From NCBI GenBank assembly GCA_964511625.1, contig CAZEJG010000007.1, positions 1 through 64,000 on the forward strand: a stretch of 64,000 nucleotides of DNA. Reading direction: 5' to 3'. Of the stretch, positions 16,695 through 24,797 are shown piece after piece. Within the stretch, counting starts at the first letter, position 1, and the number at the start of each line of letters is the position of its first letter. Made by a program: the position numbers and the translations under genes. The stretch is from Pseudohoeflea sp964511625 (GTDB lineage: Bacteria; Pseudomonadota; Alphaproteobacteria; Rhizobiales; Rhizobiaceae). The notes under the pieces were generated by a model. That model ran no database searches, was not told the origin of the DNA, and saw nothing but the letters and a program-made list of their open reading frames with translations.

Positions 16695-17282
16695 GTGCTG
16701 ATCCTGATCCTCGGCCTCGTTCTCTTCCTCGGAATCCACTCCGTGCGTATTTTCGCCCCCGGCTACCGCGACGTGCAGGTCGTTACCCGCGGCGAGAACA
16801 CCTGGAAGGCGATTTACTCGGTGGTTGCGCTCGTCGGCCTCGTCCTCATCGTCTGGGGCTACGGCATCGCCCGGCAGGATCCCGTCGTCTTCTGGGTCGC
16901 GCCCAGGTGGATGAGCCACGTGACCGCGCTCCTGATGCTGTTCTCGATCATCTTCCTGGTGGTCTCGCAGTTTCCCGCCGGCCGCATCAAGGCGGCGGTC
17001 AAGCATCCAATGCTCCTGTCGGTGAAGATCTGGGCGCCCGCCCACCTTCTGGTCAACGGCGACCTCGCCTCCATCCTGCTCTTCGGCAGCTTTCTCGTCT
17101 GGGCGATCCTCGATCGCATCGCGGTCAAGAAGCGGGTCAGGGCTGGCCGCGCCGTCGAGCCGCTTCCGGGTCCCGTCAAATGGGATGTCGCATCGGTCCT
17201 CGTCGGCGTCGTGGTCTATATCGCCTTCGTGCTGTACCTTCACCAGTTCCTCTTCGGTGTCGCGCCCTTCCCGAACCTCTAA
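16695..17282 (+). CDS. NnrU-family integral membrane protein
   Basis: 195 residues with about six helices. The NnrU family is associated with denitrification gene clusters in some alphaproteobacteria, but many members, like this one, are remote from nitrogen-oxide genes and their function is unknown. Family features are GIHSVRIFAP and the WAPAHLLVNGDLASILLFGSF stretch (seen here as WAPAHLLVNG and DLASILLFGSF). The GTG start at 16695 has GGAG seven bases upstream. No nir or nor genes are in the window, so no link with nitric oxide is claimed. Confidence 0.82.
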   Translation: MLILILGLVLFLGIHSVRIFAPGYRDVQVVTRGENTWKAIYSVVALVGLVLIVWGYGIARQDPVVFWVAPRWMSHVTALLMLFSIIFLVVSQFPAGRIKAAVKHPMLLSVKIWAPAHLLVNGDLASILLFGSFLVWAILDRIAVKKRVRAGRAVEPLPGPVKWDVASVLVGVVVYIAFVLYLHQFLFGVAPFPNL

Positions 17283-17363
17283 GGGGAAAGGGCCTTTTCA
17301 TCGAAGGCGATCCGCTCTAGAAGGCGGCAAACGAAAAGGGCCCGGAAGTCCGGGGCAGAGGCG

Positions 17364-18035
17364 ATGTCACAAGACGATTCCAGTTTTATCCGCGAGGTCA
17401 ACGAAGAGCTGCGCTCCGACGCGTTCAAGTCGTTCTGGCGTCGCTATCGTCCGGTCATCATCGGTCTTGCCGTCCTCATCGTGGTCGGAACCGCGGCGTT
17501 GCGCGGCTGGGACTATTGGCAGCAGAAGACCGCCGCCCGTTCGGGTGACCAATTCCTCGCCGCCCTGGATCTCGCCCAGCAGGGCAAGACCGACGAGGCG
17601 CTGACTGCCTTCTCGGCTCTGGAACAGACCGGTGACGGTTCCTATCCGGTCCTCGCCCGTCTGCGTGCGGCTACCGTCACCGCCGATCGCGGCGACAAGC
17701 AGGCTGCCGCCGACCAGTTCCTCTCCGCAGCCACTGACAGTTCCATCCCGCAGGCCCTGCGCGATATCGCCCGCTTGCGTGCCGGATATCTTCTCGTCGA
17801 TGTCGCCGACTACAATGCGGTGTCGTCGGCCGTCGAGGTGCTCGCAGTCCCGGAAAACGGCGCACGCCATTCGGCCCGCGAAATTCTCGGCCTCGCCGCA
17901 TGGAAGGCAGGCGACTACGCCCGCGCCCGCGACTGGTTCAACGAAATCACGGCCGACACCGCATCGCCGTCTGGCATTCGCCAGCGCGCCGGCGTGATGC
18001 TCGACATGATCGCCGGACGCGGCGAAACCTCCTGA
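17364..18035 (+). CDS. YfgM-like membrane-anchored TPR protein
   Basis: 223 residues. A short cytoplasmic N terminus (SQDDSSFIREVNEELRSDAF) precedes one transmembrane helix (about residues 30-47), then a periplasmic domain of alpha-helical hairpins of the TPR_21 type. YfgM of enterobacteria is an ancillary chaperone-network partner of the SecYEG/PpiD translocon. It lies 35 bases upstream of der, as in the conserved yfgM-bamB-der order, though bamB is missing between them here. Purine-rich site GGGGCAGAGG precedes the ATG. Confidence 0.85.
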   Translation: MSQDDSSFIREVNEELRSDAFKSFWRRYRPVIIGLAVLIVVGTAALRGWDYWQQKTAARSGDQFLAALDLAQQGKTDEALTAFSALEQTGDGSYPVLARLRAATVTADRGDKQAAADQFLSAATDSSIPQALRDIARLRAGYLLVDVADYNAVSSAVEVLAVPENGARHSAREILGLAAWKAGDYARARDWFNEITADTASPSGIRQRAGVMLDMIAGRGETS

Positions 18036-18070
18036 ACGCGCTTCGGCGCCGGATCTGAAACGGGACGCTC

Positions 18071-19558
18071 ATGAGTTTTACTCTCGCCATCGTGGGGCGG
18101 CCCAATGTCGGCAAGTCGACGTTGTTCAACCGGCTCGCCGGCAGGAAGCTTGCCCTCGTCGACGATACGCCCGGCGTCACCCGCGACCGCCGTCCCGGTG
18201 ACGCGCGCCTCGTCGACCTGCGCTTCACCATGATCGATACCGCCGGTCTCGAGATCGCAGCCCCCGATACGCTCGAGGGCCGCATGCGCGCCCAGACCGA
18301 GGCCGCCCTCGACGAGGCCGACCTCGCGCTCTTCCTCATCGACGCCAAGTCCGGCCTCACGCCGGTCGACGAGATCCTCGCCGACGTCCTGCGCAAGAAG
18401 AACAAGCCCGTCGTCCTCGTCGCCAACAAGGCCGAGGCGCGAGGTGCCGAAGCGGGCATGTATGACGCTTGGCGCCTCGGGCTCGGCGAACCCGTTCCGA
18501 TCTCGGCCGAACATGGCGGCGGCATGCTCGACCTCCGCGACGCCATCGTCGCTGCACTCGGCGAGGAGCTCGCCTTTGCCGACGAAGCGATCGACGAGGC
18601 GATTGCCGATGTCGATATCGAGCCCCGCCCGGTCGAGGACGAGGACGAAGGCCCCGGCTACGATCCCACCCGCCCGATGCGCGTCGCCATCGTCGGCCGG
18701 CCCAACGCCGGCAAGTCGACGCTGATCAACACCTGTCTGGGCGAGGACCGGCTGCTGACCGGCCCCGAGGCCGGCATCACCCGCGATTCGATCTCGGTCG
18801 ACTGGGAATGGGAAGGCCGCAAGATCCGGCTCTTCGATACCGCCGGCATGCGCCGCAAGGCGCGCGTGCAGGAAAAGCTCGAGAAGCTTTCGGTGGCCGA
18901 CGCGTTGCGGGCCATCAAGTTCGCCGAGGTCGTGGTCATCGTGCTCGATGCCACCATTCCCTTCGAGAAGCAGGACCTGCAGATCGCCGATCTCGTGGTC
19001 CGCGAGGGCCGCGCCCCGGTCATCGCCTTCAACAAGTGGGATCTCGTCGAGGACCGCCAGGCCGTGCTCGCCCAGTTGCGCGAGATGACCGAGCGACTGC
19101 TGCCGCAGATCCGGGGCATTCGCGCCGTTCCGCTGTCGGGCCAGACCGGCCGCGGCATCGACAAGCTGATGGAGGCGATCTCCTTCGCCCACGAAATCTG
19201 GAACCGCCGCATCTCGACAGCCAAGCTCAACCGCTGGCTCGATTTCGTCCAGGGTCACCATCCGCCGCCCGCCGTTTCCGGTCGCAGGCTCCGGCTCAAA
19301 TACATCACCCAGGTCAAGGCGCGCCCGCCGGGCTTCATGATTTCCTGCACCCGGCCGGAAGCCGTGCCGGAATCCTATACGCGCTACCTGATCAACGGCA
19401 TGCGCGGCGATTTCGAAATGCCCGGCATTCCCATTCGCATCTTCTATCGCGGTGGCGAAAACCCTTATGCGCCGAGCGGCAAGCCGGCGCGGCGCGAAGC
19501 CGTGCGCCAGACTAACAAGGGGCGCCCGGTCAGCCGCGCCAAGACCAAGAAAAAGTAA
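18071..19558 (+). CDS. der: Ribosome biogenesis GTPase Der (EngA)
   Basis: 495 residues, slightly longer than the enterobacterial protein. Two tandem GTPase domains are clear: GRPNVGKST near residue 9 with DTAGLE and NKAE-type motif, and GRPNAGKST near residue 215 with DTAGMRRKARVQ and FNKWD. A C-terminal KH-like domain follows and ends in a basic tail. Der binds the 50S subunit and is essential for its assembly. An acidic linker (VEDEDEGP) separates the G domains. It probably shares a transcript with the TPR gene. Confidence 0.97.
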   Translation: MSFTLAIVGRPNVGKSTLFNRLAGRKLALVDDTPGVTRDRRPGDARLVDLRFTMIDTAGLEIAAPDTLEGRMRAQTEAALDEADLALFLIDAKSGLTPVDEILADVLRKKNKPVVLVANKAEARGAEAGMYDAWRLGLGEPVPISAEHGGGMLDLRDAIVAALGEELAFADEAIDEAIADVDIEPRPVEDEDEGPGYDPTRPMRVAIVGRPNAGKSTLINTCLGEDRLLTGPEAGITRDSISVDWEWEGRKIRLFDTAGMRRKARVQEKLEKLSVADALRAIKFAEVVVIVLDATIPFEKQDLQIADLVVREGRAPVIAFNKWDLVEDRQAVLAQLREMTERLLPQIRGIRAVPLSGQTGRGIDKLMEAISFAHEIWNRRISTAKLNRWLDFVQGHHPPPAVSGRRLRLKYITQVKARPPGFMISCTRPEAVPESYTRYLINGMRGDFEMPGIPIRIFYRGGENPYAPSGKPARREAVRQTNKGRPVSRAKTKKK

Positions 19559-19745
19559 CGTCTTTCCGGCCTCCCGCGACGGCGTCCGACATCGCTCTTC
19601 GGTGGCGTCCGCATGTCCGGCTGCAGCGAAATCGCGGGCCTTGTTCCGTAGCGGCATATTCGCGCCCTGTGATTAACTCTCCATCAAGGTTAATGCTCCA
19701 TTCTCTCTCCATCCAAGTAATGCGTATGTGTACCGGAGAGTTTGC

Positions 19746-20915
19746 GTGCATAAGTTGCGTCACCGCCGAGGCGGCCTCGTAAGTCGCCTGTCCGCGCCAG
19801 TGCTGTTCGGGCTCGGGATCTTTCTCGCCACCCCCACCGTCACCGACTTCGCCGATACCGCCGCCTATCTGAATTCGCTGGAATCGGCGAGCGGGCGCTG
19901 GAAGACCCACCTGACGGCCGCTCCCGCCGGCTCGATCGAGACCGCCCGCATAGCCTTTACCGATCCGATCCTGACCAATTCGACCTCCGGCGGTGCCGGC
20001 ATAGAGCTTCCGGGCGGTGGCACCATCGCCTTTTCCGGCAAGATCGGCGCCGACGATCCCCGGCCCGATTCGGATCGGGTCACCCGCTGGCTGAAGAAGG
20101 GCAGGGTGGTCGCCGTCGCCCCGGTCGCGCCGCCGAAGGATTTCTCCGCCGGCACGGTGCTCGAGCGCCAGTCGAGCCTGCTCACCCCGGATCTGCAGAC
20201 CAACGACGCGATGGCGTTCCTCAAGCCCGACATCAAGGGCAAGGAAATCCAGATCGCGCAGGCCTTCTATCCGCGCCGCGAGAAGCGCGCCGACCCGCAG
20301 GTTCCGGCGATGCTCGCCGACCTCGTTACCAACGACAATCCGGACATCCTGGCCACGGCCTATGCGCCGCCGGCGCCCGATTACTCGCGCCAGTCGCCCT
20401 TTGCCTCGATCTTGAGGGACGAGCAGACCCGCGGCCGCTTCATTCCGCCGGTCGGCGCCGATGCCTTCGCCTGGGCCGCCACCGCTCTGCCGCCGTCCAC
20501 CTTCTCCGAATCGGAGCAGAATTGCCTTGCAGCCGGCATCTATTTCGAGGCCCGCGGCGAGAGCGTGAAGGGCCAGGCGGCCGTCGCTCAGGTGATCCTA
20601 AACCGCGTCCGCAATCCCGCCTATCCGAACACCGTCTGTGGTGTGGTCTACCAGAACAAGTCCTGGCGCAACCGCTGCCAGTTCTCCTTTGCCTGCGACG
20701 GCATTCGCGACCGCGTCCATTCGCCCAGGCATTGGGAAATGGCCGAAGAGATCGCGCTCGCCGTCTCCGCCGGCAAGATCTGGCTCGACGAGGTGGGAAT
20801 CGCCACCCACTACCACGCCACCTATGTGCGTCCGCCCTGGGCACGGCACATGAAGAAGATGGGCAGAATCGGCCAGCACATCTTTTTCGTCACCTACGGC
20901 GGCGGCTGGAGCTGA
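19746..20915 (+). CDS. Secreted SleB-type cell wall hydrolase
   Basis: 389 residues. The C-terminal domain from about residue 255 (NCLAAGIYFEARGESVKGQ, then QVILNRVRNPAYPNTVCGVVY and QFSFACDG; the second part as QVILNRVRNPAYP and NTVCGVVY) is the SleB/Hydrolase_2 fold of spore-cortex-type lytic transglycosylases, with the conserved glutamate in YFEARGE. An N-terminal hydrophobic segment (about 13-35) should act as signal anchor; the 220 residues between are low-complexity and poorly conserved. The GTG start at 19746 has GGAGAG seven bases upstream. It acts on periplasmic peptidoglycan. Confidence 0.88.
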   Translation: MHKLRHRRGGLVSRLSAPVLFGLGIFLATPTVTDFADTAAYLNSLESASGRWKTHLTAAPAGSIETARIAFTDPILTNSTSGGAGIELPGGGTIAFSGKIGADDPRPDSDRVTRWLKKGRVVAVAPVAPPKDFSAGTVLERQSSLLTPDLQTNDAMAFLKPDIKGKEIQIAQAFYPRREKRADPQVPAMLADLVTNDNPDILATAYAPPAPDYSRQSPFASILRDEQTRGRFIPPVGADAFAWAATALPPSTFSESEQNCLAAGIYFEARGESVKGQAAVAQVILNRVRNPAYPNTVCGVVYQNKSWRNRCQFSFACDGIRDRVHSPRHWEMAEEIALAVSAGKIWLDEVGIATHYHATYVRPPWARHMKKMGRIGQHIFFVTYGGGWS

Positions 20916-20920
20916 TCCGG

Positions 20921-20953
20921 CTGCCCCTGATGGGGCAATCGGCGGTGTTTTTT
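20921..20953 (+). terminator. Weak terminator after the cell wall hydrolase gene
   Basis: TGCCCC (20922-20927) pairs with GGGGCA (20932-20937), and a run of six T lies about ten bases further on. The stem is short and the T-run is displaced, so function is uncertain. Confidence 0.4.
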
Positions 20954-21096
20954 GCTTCCGCCACGCGCCTTTCGCCCCGGTCTTGCGGCCGAATACCGCG
21001 CATTTTCCCCAGCGATTGCAGCGGACCGCGTGATGCTCTTCTTATCCAATTGAAATAGTTGCATAATTTGCCTCAACGAGGAGTCTGCCTCTCGCC

Positions 21097-21125
21097 TTGA
21101 CTATGGGAGAGGCTAAAACTATGTT
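21097..21125 (+). promoter_or_regulatory. Sigma-70-type promoter of the F0 ATP synthase operon
   Basis: TTGACT (21097-21102) and TATGTT (21120-21125) are separated by exactly 17 bases, 58 bases upstream of the atpI start. This is the best housekeeping promoter match in the window and fits a highly expressed operon. Confidence 0.7.
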
Positions 21126-21182
21126 GCGCCCGACTTGAAAACGGCCTTTTCGGCCGTCGCAGGCATGACGAGGGTGGGGCCC

Positions 21183-21575
21183 ATGGTCGACAGCAAGGAT
21201 GCTGACCGGAACGCCATCCCCGGCGCCGGCGGCGGAACTCCGGAAAAGGGCGGGGATAGTCTCGAGGCACGACGCAAACGCCTGGCCACCGAACTCGCCG
21301 CCCGCAGCGTTCCAGAAACGCCGGAAGTCGAAGGCCGGGAAAAGCCGCAGGGGTTTGCATTGGCCGTCAAGCTGTCGAGCGAGTTCATCGCCGGCGTGCT
21401 TGTCGGCGCGCTACTCGGCTATCTTCTCGACCGTTTCGCCGGCACGACGCCGTGGGGCATGATCGTATTCCTGCTCCTTGGTTTCTGCGCCGGGGTATTG
21501 AACGTCCTGCGCTCGACGGGCGCCGTCTCCACTCCGGTTCCCGGATCACGGAGCGGTTCGCCGGAGCAGGATTGA
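21183..21575 (+). CDS. atpI: ATP synthase protein I
   Basis: 130 residues. The first 70 are polar and charged; two hydrophobic helices follow (FIAGVLVGALLGYLLDRF and WGMIVFLLLGFCAGVLNVL). AtpI assists assembly of the c-ring and is the usual first gene of alphaproteobacterial F0 operons. The start at 21183 is chosen because it lies after the promoter and follows GAGGGTGGGG; two earlier in-frame starts are possible. Confidence 0.9.
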   Translation: MVDSKDADRNAIPGAGGGTPEKGGDSLEARRKRLATELAARSVPETPEVEGREKPQGFALAVKLSSEFIAGVLVGALLGYLLDRFAGTTPWGMIVFLLLGFCAGVLNVLRSTGAVSTPVPGSRSGSPEQD

Positions 21576-21653
21576 AACGACACATGACCCGGATCGTCCG
21601 GGGGACATCAAGGCACCGCGTCAGGCGGGGCGGAAAGAACGAAGAGGCGGCAG

Positions 21654-22412
21654 GTGGCCACGGATAAAGTCGACCCCATTCACCAGTTCCATCTCACCAA
21701 CCTGATTCCGGTTGATATTGGTGGTCTGGACCTCTCCTTCACCAATTCCTCGCTGTTCATGGTGATCGTCGCCGTGGTGACCGCGGGTTTCCTCTACCTG
21801 ACGACAGCCAATCGCGGCCTGGTTCCGACCCGGCTCCAGTCGATTTCGGAAATGTCCTACGAGTTCGTGGCCTCGATGCTGCGTGACGGCGCCGGATCGC
21901 AGGGGATGCGTTTCTTCCCCTTCGTCTTCTCGCTGTTCATGTTCATCCTGGTGGCCAACCTCGTCGGCATGGTACCCTACTTCTTCACCGTGACCAGCCA
22001 CATCATCGTCACCTTCGCCTTTTCCATGCTGGTGATCGGCACCGTGGTGGTCTACGGCTTCTGGAAGCACGGTCTGCACTTCCTCAATCTCTTCGTGCCC
22101 TCGGGCGTGCCCGGCGCGCTTCTGCCGCTGGTGGTCGCCATCGAGATCATTTCCTTCCTGTCGCGTCCGATCAGCTTGTCCGTGCGTCTCTTCGCCAACA
22201 TGCTGGCCGGCCACATCACGCTGAAGGTCTTCGCCGGTTTCGTCTTTTCGCTCGGTTCCATGGGTGCGCTCGGCATCGGTGGTGCCGTTCTGCCGCTCGC
22301 CATGACCGTGGCGCTGACCGGCCTCGAGTTTCTCGTCGCCTTCCTGCAGGCCTACGTCTTCGCCGTTCTGACCTGCATGTACCTCAACGATGCTCTGCAT
22401 CCGGGGCACTGA
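21654..22412 (+). CDS. atpB: F0F1 ATP synthase subunit a
   Basis: 252 residues with five to six helices. It forms the proton half-channels beside the c-ring. The essential arginine is in the SRPISLSVRLFANMLAGH segment and the C-terminal helix carries the family's ALTGLEFLVAFLQAYVFAVL (20 residues). Starts with GTG at 21654 after AGAGGCGG. Second gene of the F0 operon. Confidence 0.97.
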   Translation: MATDKVDPIHQFHLTNLIPVDIGGLDLSFTNSSLFMVIVAVVTAGFLYLTTANRGLVPTRLQSISEMSYEFVASMLRDGAGSQGMRFFPFVFSLFMFILVANLVGMVPYFFTVTSHIIVTFAFSMLVIGTVVVYGFWKHGLHFLNLFVPSGVPGALLPLVVAIEIISFLSRPISLSVRLFANMLAGHITLKVFAGFVFSLGSMGALGIGGAVLPLAMTVALTGLEFLVAFLQAYVFAVLTCMYLNDALHPGH

Positions 22413-22492
22413 GGCGACGGAAAAACCACTAACCGGCGGCATCAGCCGCCACATCTAAGTTGCTCAAATCAAGATCCATAAGGAGTTCGACC

Positions 22493-22720
22493 ATGGAAGC
22501 AGAAGCAGCAAAGTACATCGGCGCCGGCATCGCTTGCCTCGGCATGGGTGGCGCAGGCATCGGCCTCGGCACCATCTTCGGCAACTACCTCGCAGGCGCT
22601 CTGCGCAACCCGTCGGCTGCCGACGGCCAGTTCGGCCGCCTCATCTTCGGCTTCGCTGTGACGGAAGCTCTCGGCATCTTCTCGCTGCTCGTCGCACTGC
22701 TGCTCCTCTTCGCCGTCTAA
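22493..22720 (+). CDS. atpE: F0F1 ATP synthase subunit c
   Basis: 75 residues in two hydrophobic helices joined by the polar loop RNPSA. Helix 1 has the glycine repeat GMGGAGIGLGTIFG and helix 2 carries the proton-binding glutamate in VTEALGIFSL. AAGGAG nine bases upstream decides the start; an upstream in-frame TTG is rejected. A strong hairpin follows the gene (22742-22764). Confidence 0.97.
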   Translation: MEAEAAKYIGAGIACLGMGGAGIGLGTIFGNYLAGALRNPSAADGQFGRLIFGFAVTEALGIFSLLVALLLLFAV

Positions 22721-22741
22721 TCGGCAAAACGATGACCGCTC

Positions 22742-22764
22742 GCCACGCCGCGCGCCGGCGTGGC
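22742..22764 (+). promoter_or_regulatory. Intercistronic hairpin between atpE and atpF'
   Basis: GCCACGCCG (22742-22750) pairs with CGGCGTGGC (22756-22764) around a five-base loop, 21 bases after the atpE stop and just before the atpF' ribosome-binding site. It has no uninterrupted T-run. Such hairpins can protect upstream mRNA from 3' decay or attenuate downstream expression, which would help make many more c subunits than b' subunits. Confidence 0.6.
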
Positions 22765-22784
22765 CGTTCATTTTGGAGGCGCAT

Positions 22785-23405
22785 ATGTTCGTGACCCCGG
22801 CATTTGCCCAAGCGCAAGAGACCGAGGAAATGCAGTCGGCCCCCGGTGCCGCAGACGGCTCTGCCGAAATGCACACCGAGACCGGCGTAGCCGATCATGG
22901 CGGTGGCCACGAGGCCGCTTTCCCGCCGTTCGATTCGGCCACCTTCCCGTCGCAGCTCCTCTGGCTGGCGATCACTTTCGGCCTGTTCTACATGTTCATG
23001 AACAGGGTCGTGGTGCCGCGTATCGGCAGCATCCTGGAGCACCGGCGCGACCGGATCGCACAGGATCTCGACGAGGCCAACCGGCTGAAGGAAGAGGCTG
23101 ACGCCGCCATCGCCGCCTATGAGCAGGATCTCGCCACCGCCCGCAACAAGGCGGCCGAGATCGGCCAGGAAGCACGCGACAAGGCCAAGGCCGCCGCTGA
23201 AGCGGAACGCGCCAAGGTCGAGGCCGAGCTTTCCGAGCGCATGGCCGAAGCCGAGAAGTCGATCGCCGACATCAAGGCCAAGGCTCTCGGGGAAGTCGAT
23301 GCCATCGCCACGGAAACGGCCACCGATCTGGTCAAACACCTGCTCGGCGGAACCGTGACCAAGACCGAAGTCGACGCCGCCGTGCGTGACGCGGCTGGCA
23401 AGTAG
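22785..23405 (+). CDS. atpF': F0F1 ATP synthase subunit b'
   Basis: 206 residues. One helix near residues 61-80 (LLWLAITFGLFYMFMNRVVV) anchors a long charged coiled coil that forms half of the peripheral stalk with subunit b. The N-terminal 50 residues are acidic, histidine-containing and variable, as in other rhizobial b' proteins. The ATG at 22785 follows TTGGAGGC. Also called atpG or atpX in some genomes. Confidence 0.94.
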   Translation: MFVTPAFAQAQETEEMQSAPGAADGSAEMHTETGVADHGGGHEAAFPPFDSATFPSQLLWLAITFGLFYMFMNRVVVPRIGSILEHRRDRIAQDLDEANRLKEEADAAIAAYEQDLATARNKAAEIGQEARDKAKAAAEAERAKVEAELSERMAEAEKSIADIKAKALGEVDAIATETATDLVKHLLGGTVTKTEVDAAVRDAAGK

Positions 23406-23419
23406 GGAGGCCGATCGAT

Positions 23420-23911
23420 ATGGACGCTACATCCTGGGCATCACTCTGGGCCTTCGTCGGTCTGGTCCTCTTCCTCGGCATCCTCGTCTACATGAAGGTG
23501 CCGGCGATGATGGCCAGGAACCTGGACAAGCGGGCTGCCGATATCGCGGCTGAGCTTGAACAGGCGAAGAAGCTTCGCGAGGAAGCCCAGCAGCTCCTCG
23601 CCGAGTACCAGCGCAAGCGCAACGAGGCCGAAGAAGAGGCCAAGTCGATTGTCGCCGCCGCCGAGAAGGAAGCTTCGGCTCTTCGTGAGGAAGCACGCCA
23701 GAAGACGGAGGACTATGTCACCCGTCGCACCGCGCTCGCCGAGCAGAAGATCAAGCAGGCCGAAACCGAGGCCGTCAACGAGGTTCGCGCCTCGGCTGTC
23801 GAACTCGCCGTCGCCGCCGCCGAAAAGGTGATGGCTGACAAGGTGGACGCCAAGAAGGCCGGCGATCTCTTCAAGTCCTCGCTTGGCGAACTGAAGAACC
23901 AGCTCAACTGA
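23420..23911 (+). CDS. atpF: F0F1 ATP synthase subunit b
   Basis: 163 residues. A single N-terminal helix (about 5-25) is followed by a long alanine/glutamate-rich coiled coil that dimerises with b' to form the stator. Fifteen bases separate it from atpF', with GGGAGG upstream. It is the last gene of the operon and a terminator follows. The F1 genes are not in the window, as expected for alphaproteobacteria. Confidence 0.95.
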   Translation: MDATSWASLWAFVGLVLFLGILVYMKVPAMMARNLDKRAADIAAELEQAKKLREEAQQLLAEYQRKRNEAEEEAKSIVAAAEKEASALREEARQKTEDYVTRRTALAEQKIKQAETEAVNEVRASAVELAVAAAEKVMADKVDAKKAGDLFKSSLGELKNQLN

Positions 23912-23934
23912 GCCTGATTGCATGGTGAAACACG

Positions 23935-23965
23935 AAGGCCCGGTCTCGACCGGGCCTTTTCTTTC
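23935..23965 (+). terminator. Rho-independent terminator of the F0 operon
   Basis: AAGGCCCGGTC pairs with GACCGGGCCTT across a two-base CG turn, followed by TTTTCTTTCT. It lies between convergent atpF and rnhB and could act on both strands. Confidence 0.88.
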
Positions 23966-23972
23966 TGGGCTA

Positions 23973-24647
23973 TCAGTCCTGTCTCAGCGGTCGGAACGTC
24001 ATCCGGTGCAGCGGACAAGGTCCGTGTCTCGCGATTGCCGCGCGGTGTACGACGCTGGCATAGCCCATATGGCTCGAAAAGCCGTAGGCGGGATAGACCG
24101 CGCAGGCGCGCGTCATGATCCTATCGCGCGTCACCTTCGCCACGATCGAGGCTGCCGCGATCGAGACCGATCGCGCGTCCCCCTTGACCACGGCCTTGCC
24201 GGGGCAGTGCAGGCCCGGTGGCACGTCTCGGCCGTCGATGAGCGCGTAATGGGCAACATGCGGGAGCGATGACAGCGCCCGGCGCATGGCCGTCAGGCTC
24301 GCCTTGCGGATATCCGTCCTATCGATTTCCGCGGCACTGGCGGAGGCGATTGCCACCGTTGAACTGGCCAGGATGAGCGCATACAGCTCCTCGCGCCGGG
24401 CGGCAGTGAGCGCCTTTGAATCGTTGAGCCCCTCGGGAATGTTGTCCGGGTTGAGGATAACGGCCGCTGCCACCACGGGTCCCGCCAACGGTCCCCGCCC
24501 GGCCTCGTCGAGGCCGGCGACGAAACGGAAACCCTCCGACATCGCCCGGTGCTCGAACCCGAAATCGGGCCCGGCCTGCAGGGCTGTCAGGTCGTCATCT
24601 GAAAAAAGGGAATCGGGCTGGGTGCTTCGCCTCATGCGGTAAGACAT
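23973..24647 (-). CDS. rnhB: Ribonuclease HII
   Basis: 224 residues. It cleaves RNA in RNA-DNA hybrids and nicks single embedded ribonucleotides. Motifs: GLDEAGRGPLAGPVVAAAVI with the first catalytic Asp-Glu pair, NDSKALTAARRE, then DGRDVPPG and KVTRDRIM with the remaining acidic residues. The C terminus has the GFSSHMGYAS-type segment of the family. Start at 24647 or four codons later; the ribosome-binding site is weak for both. Convergent with the atp operon, a conserved rhizobial neighbourhood. Confidence 0.95.
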   Translation of the reverse strand: MSYRMRRSTQPDSLFSDDDLTALQAGPDFGFEHRAMSEGFRFVAGLDEAGRGPLAGPVVAAAVILNPDNIPEGLNDSKALTAARREELYALILASSTVAIASASAAEIDRTDIRKASLTAMRRALSSLPHVAHYALIDGRDVPPGLHCPGKAVVKGDARSVSIAAASIVAKVTRDRIMTRACAVYPAYGFSSHMGYASVVHRAAIARHGPCPLHRMTFRPLRQD

Positions 24648-24706
24648 GCACCACAGCCCGATTCCCTGCAAGCCCCGGCGGCGGGGACGGCGGCCGCGCG
24701 GGGAGG

Positions 24707-24758
24707 TCCGGATCGCGAGGGTCGGCAGAACCCTGGGGGACGGGGCGTGCGATCCGGA
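24707..24758. repeat. Inverted repeat in GC-rich spacer upstream of rnhB
   Basis: TCCGGATCGC (24707-24716) and GCGATCCGGA (24749-24758) are perfect ten-base complements around a 32-base loop, in the 150-base gap between the radical SAM gene and rnhB. Could form a long hairpin in the rnhB leader. Function unknown. Confidence 0.4.
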
Positions 24759-24797
24759 AGGAGAGGGGGCCGCCCGGAGGACAGCCCCGATCATGAT

